Positions 33,937 to 35,297 of a stretch of 35,297 nt of DNA are shown here, one piece after another; position 1 is the first letter of the stretch; the number at the start of each line of letters is the position of its first letter. Source of the DNA: Clostridia bacterium. Its GTDB lineage: Bacteria > Bacillota > Clostridia > Lachnospirales > Lachnospiraceae. The position numbers were made by a program, and so were the translations under genes. A model generated the notes under the pieces. The model saw only the letters and a list, made by a program, of their open reading frames with translations, had not been told where the DNA came from and ran no database searches. The stretch is taken from contig JAQXQS010000179.1 of NCBI GenBank assembly GCA_029101305.1, forward strand, positions 1 through 35,297. Reading direction: 5' to 3'.

Positions 33937-34002
33937 ATTATACGGGATGGGTATGAAAATATATGTCAAACAAAGACGGCGATTTCAAAAAATATATCGT
34001 CA
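33937..34002 (-). promoter_or_regulatory. Spo0A-type spoIIE promoter with candidate 0A box
   Basis: On the minus strand, TTGACA (33964-33969) and TATAAT (33937-33942) are separated by 21 bases. This is the unusual wide spacing known from Spo0A-activated, sigma-A-dependent spoIIE and spoIIG promoters of Bacillus. TGACGAT (33996-34002) resembles the 0A box TGNCGAA, and the -35 region itself (TTTGACATA) is a weaker match. Confidence 0.65.
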
Positions 34003-34049
34003 AAAATTTCTAAACTTCGTGGTACTCTCTCTGAAAGATAACATCTCCA

Positions 34050-34364
34050 CTATTTCTCTTCCTGGAAAATAATCTCATTCTCCTTTACAAGTCCAAGCTT
34101 CTCCCGGGCAATCTGCTCCGCGTACTCATCGGTAAGCATATATTCTTTCTGTTCTTCAATCGCCTGGGTACGCGCCTGTTCTTCCTCGATCTGCTGGCTA
34201 AGCGCCTCTGCCCTGGTCTCATAACCTGCAAGAGACTCCTTAAGATCCAGGCTCTGTACCATAAGGGACAGCATAAGTATCAGAACGATCAGAGAAATAC
34301 CGAACATCCCGAGATGATTATACCCTATTGTCTTTTTTCTTCGCTTTTTCCCTGATTTTCCCAA
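34050..34364 (-). CDS. divIC: DivIC/FtsB-family septum formation protein
   Basis: Small bitopic division protein that joins FtsL and DivIB at the septum. About 104 aa: a basic N-terminal tail (GKSGKKRRKKT), one membrane helix (FGISLIVLILMLSLMV), then a coiled coil (LKESLAGYETRAEALSQQIEEEQARTQAIEEQ) and the DivIC end YAEQIAREKLGLVKENEIIF. The start is uncertain: I prefer TTG 34364 with AGAGGCAGGA upstream, which overlaps the yabQ end by 47 bases. The longer reading to 34457 would overlap by 140 bases. Its place after yabQ is as in Bacillus. Confidence 0.85.
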   Translation of the reverse strand: MGKSGKKRRKKTIGYNHLGMFGISLIVLILMLSLMVQSLDLKESLAGYETRAEALSQQIEEEQARTQAIEEQKEYMLTDEYAEQIAREKLGLVKENEIIFQEEK

Positions 34365-34821
34365 ATTTCCTGCCTCTTCTCGTCCGCAAATGTTTTCCAG
34401 TACTATTTTTGTACTGATTTGCAGATTGTCTAACCAAAATTTTACAACGTTTACCACAAAATAGCAACCTGTTTATATATTTTTTTGAAATTTTTTTTAT
34501 AAATCTGACAGGAACCTCCAGGATTATATAGCAAATTTTTTCAAATACCGGTCTTATTGTCAGATATGTAAGAACTGCTCCTGATAGGATACCCAAAAAC
34601 AGAAAACTTCTCAATACCCCCTGGTTTATCTGGTAAATCCTTACAAAAATCAGCAAACCTGCTGCCAGCCAGTAAAAAAGGTCAAATATCCCAACTGACG
34701 CCGGACTGTGAACAAACAGCCTTCTCATTATCTGGAGCAGACTATAACAAAGCAGCAGTCCTGCTCCACCTATAAAGGCTTGTGCAAAAAGCCAGACCTC
34801 ATTATAAATATAAGAACTCAC
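34318..34821 (-). CDS. yabQ: Spore cortex biosynthesis membrane protein YabQ
   Basis: Membrane protein of 167 aa needed for spore cortex formation in Bacillus, made in the mother cell. Three or four hydrophobic segments (about residues 7-28, 41-60, 69-90) are followed by a long basic cytoplasmic tail with KKISKKYINRLLFCGKR and an Arg/Lys-rich end. The start is GTG at 34821, three bases after the yabP stop codon, so it is coupled to yabP. The family is recognised mainly by this topology and by its place between yabP and divIC. Confidence 0.82.
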   Translation of the reverse strand: MSSYIYNEVWLFAQAFIGGAGLLLCYSLLQIMRRLFVHSPASVGIFDLFYWLAAGLLIFVRIYQINQGVLRSFLFLGILSGAVLTYLTIRPVFEKICYIILEVPVRFIKKISKKYINRLLFCGKRCKILVRQSANQYKNSTGKHLRTRRGRKFGKIREKAKKKDNRV

Positions 34822-34824
34822 AGT

Positions 34825-35103
34825 CTAGCGGAACAGCCTTGTAAAAAATGGTTCTTCTTTTCGCGGGGAATCTTTAGACAAATAGACAAGAGAATCCACA
34901 TGTCCGGCAAGAGCAGCTTCTCCTTTTTCCAGATTCAGTCCTTTCACATGAAGCTGGCTGCCTCTAATCTGCAGCCGTCCGTCAGCAGTCTGAAGGAGGA
35001 TTTCTTTCTCATCAAAAGAGATCACATCCTTCACACCTGTGACAAATGCTTCTTTCCTGTTATCCAGAGTCAGCTTATGGGAATGCATAACCTTTTCTTC
35101 CAA
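34825..35103 (-). CDS. yabP: Sporulation protein YabP
   Basis: Small soluble sporulation protein of the YabP/YqfC family, 92 aa, associated in Bacillus with the outer forespore membrane and cortex assembly. The family pattern is seen: HKLTLDNRKEAFVTGVKDVISFDEKEILLQTADGRLQIRGSQLHVKGLNLEKGEAALAGHVDSLVY. The start is a TTG at 35103 behind GGGAGAGAGGG; an ATG five codons later (35088) is a possible alternative. A sigma-E-like promoter lies 35 bases upstream. Confidence 0.9.
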   Translation of the reverse strand: MEEKVMHSHKLTLDNRKEAFVTGVKDVISFDEKEILLQTADGRLQIRGSQLHVKGLNLEKGEAALAGHVDSLVYLSKDSPRKEEPFFTRLFR

Positions 35104-35136
35104 ATCCCTCTCTCCCGAATATGTGGGTTCACAGAT

Positions 35137-35167
35137 AATCTATGAAATTTACTACAAAAATATAACC
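35137..35167 (-). promoter_or_regulatory. Sigma-E-like promoter for yabP-yabQ
   Basis: On the minus strand, GTTATATT (ending at 35159) and CATAGATT (35137-35144) have a 14-base spacer. Each differs by one position from the Bacillus mother-cell sigma-E consensus (GKMATATT, CATACAHT). yabP is a sigma-E gene in Bacillus. Confidence 0.6.
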
Positions 35168-35189
35168 AGACAGTTACTGCCGCACAGGA

Positions 35190-35277
35190 CTTTCATACTA
35201 AACGGACATGTCTGCTTACGCAGACATCACCATAAATGAAAGTCGATTGCTCCGCGCCTATGGCGCTCCCACAATCG
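35190..35277. repeat. Hairpin cluster at the right edge
   Basis: ATGTCTGC-TTAC-GCAGACAT (35208-35227) is nested inside CTTTCAT/ATGAAAG (35190-35196 and 35236-35242). A hairpin with CGATTG/CAATCG and GCGCC/GGCGC arms (35244-35277) follows. The last one, read on the minus strand, shares GATTGTGGGAGC with 28058-28069. The element probably continues past the window. Confidence 0.55.
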
Positions 35278-35297
35278 CTGACTGTATTCGTAATCCG

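Overview
The window reads as a chromosomal segment of a spore-forming, low-to-mid G+C anaerobe of the Firmicutes. Lachnospiraceae (Blautia-like) is my best guess. The reasons are gene content (spoIIE, yabP/yabQ, cotJABC, a shortened dcw-type tail locus ending in ftsH), strong AGGAGG-type ribosome sites, frequent TTG/GTG starts, YesM/YesN-type sugar regulation and permease-only carbohydrate ABC operons. The family assignment is inference. No tRNA, rRNA, CRISPR array, transposase or phage gene was seen. Almost all genes lie on the minus strand; the exceptions are the TetR regulator, the Mrr-like nuclease and cotJABC.

Left end to 2.5 kb (minus): the start of gltX, then acpP and ftsW, each with a recognisable sigma-A promoter. 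From 2.6 to 7.0 kb a giant secreted heptad-repeat protein (1165 aa) faces a TetR regulator. The intergenic region holds two TGAC-N5-GTCA operators, each sitting on one promoter's -35 box. From 7.0 to 12.5 kb come a repeat-like hairpin element, a PcrA/UvrD-type helicase and the trkA-trkH potassium uptake operon, which has a structured leader.

From 12.5 to 15.2 kb (plus): a 540-base structured intergenic region, an Mrr-type nuclease fused to membrane helices, and the cotJA-cotJB-cotJC spore coat operon. From 15.2 to 24.5 kb (minus) lies a carbohydrate sensing and uptake block: solute-binding protein, two permeases, YesN-type response regulator, YesM-type histidine kinase, a second solute-binding lipoprotein overlapping the kinase gene, and a PflA-like radical SAM protein. 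No ATPase is encoded. From 24.7 to 27.9 kb are class II fructose-bisphosphate aldolase and a cytoplasmic GH13 enzyme that would open imported maltodextrins or cyclodextrins.

From 27.9 to 28.5 kb is a gene-free stretch with a chain of hairpins. From 28.5 kb to the right end is the conserved yabP-yabQ-divIC-spoIIE-tilS-hpt-ftsH series (minus), linking early sporulation, division, tRNA modification, purine salvage and membrane proteolysis. A sigma-E-like promoter precedes yabP, and a 21-base-spaced, Spo0A-type promoter precedes spoIIE. The last 130 bases hold hairpins related to those at 28 kb.

The most notable points are the symmetric TetR operator next to the membrane-free heptad-repeat protein, the kinase-coupled orphan binding lipoprotein, the short single-helix SpoIIE with its Spo0A-type promoter, and several intergenic inverted-repeat families.
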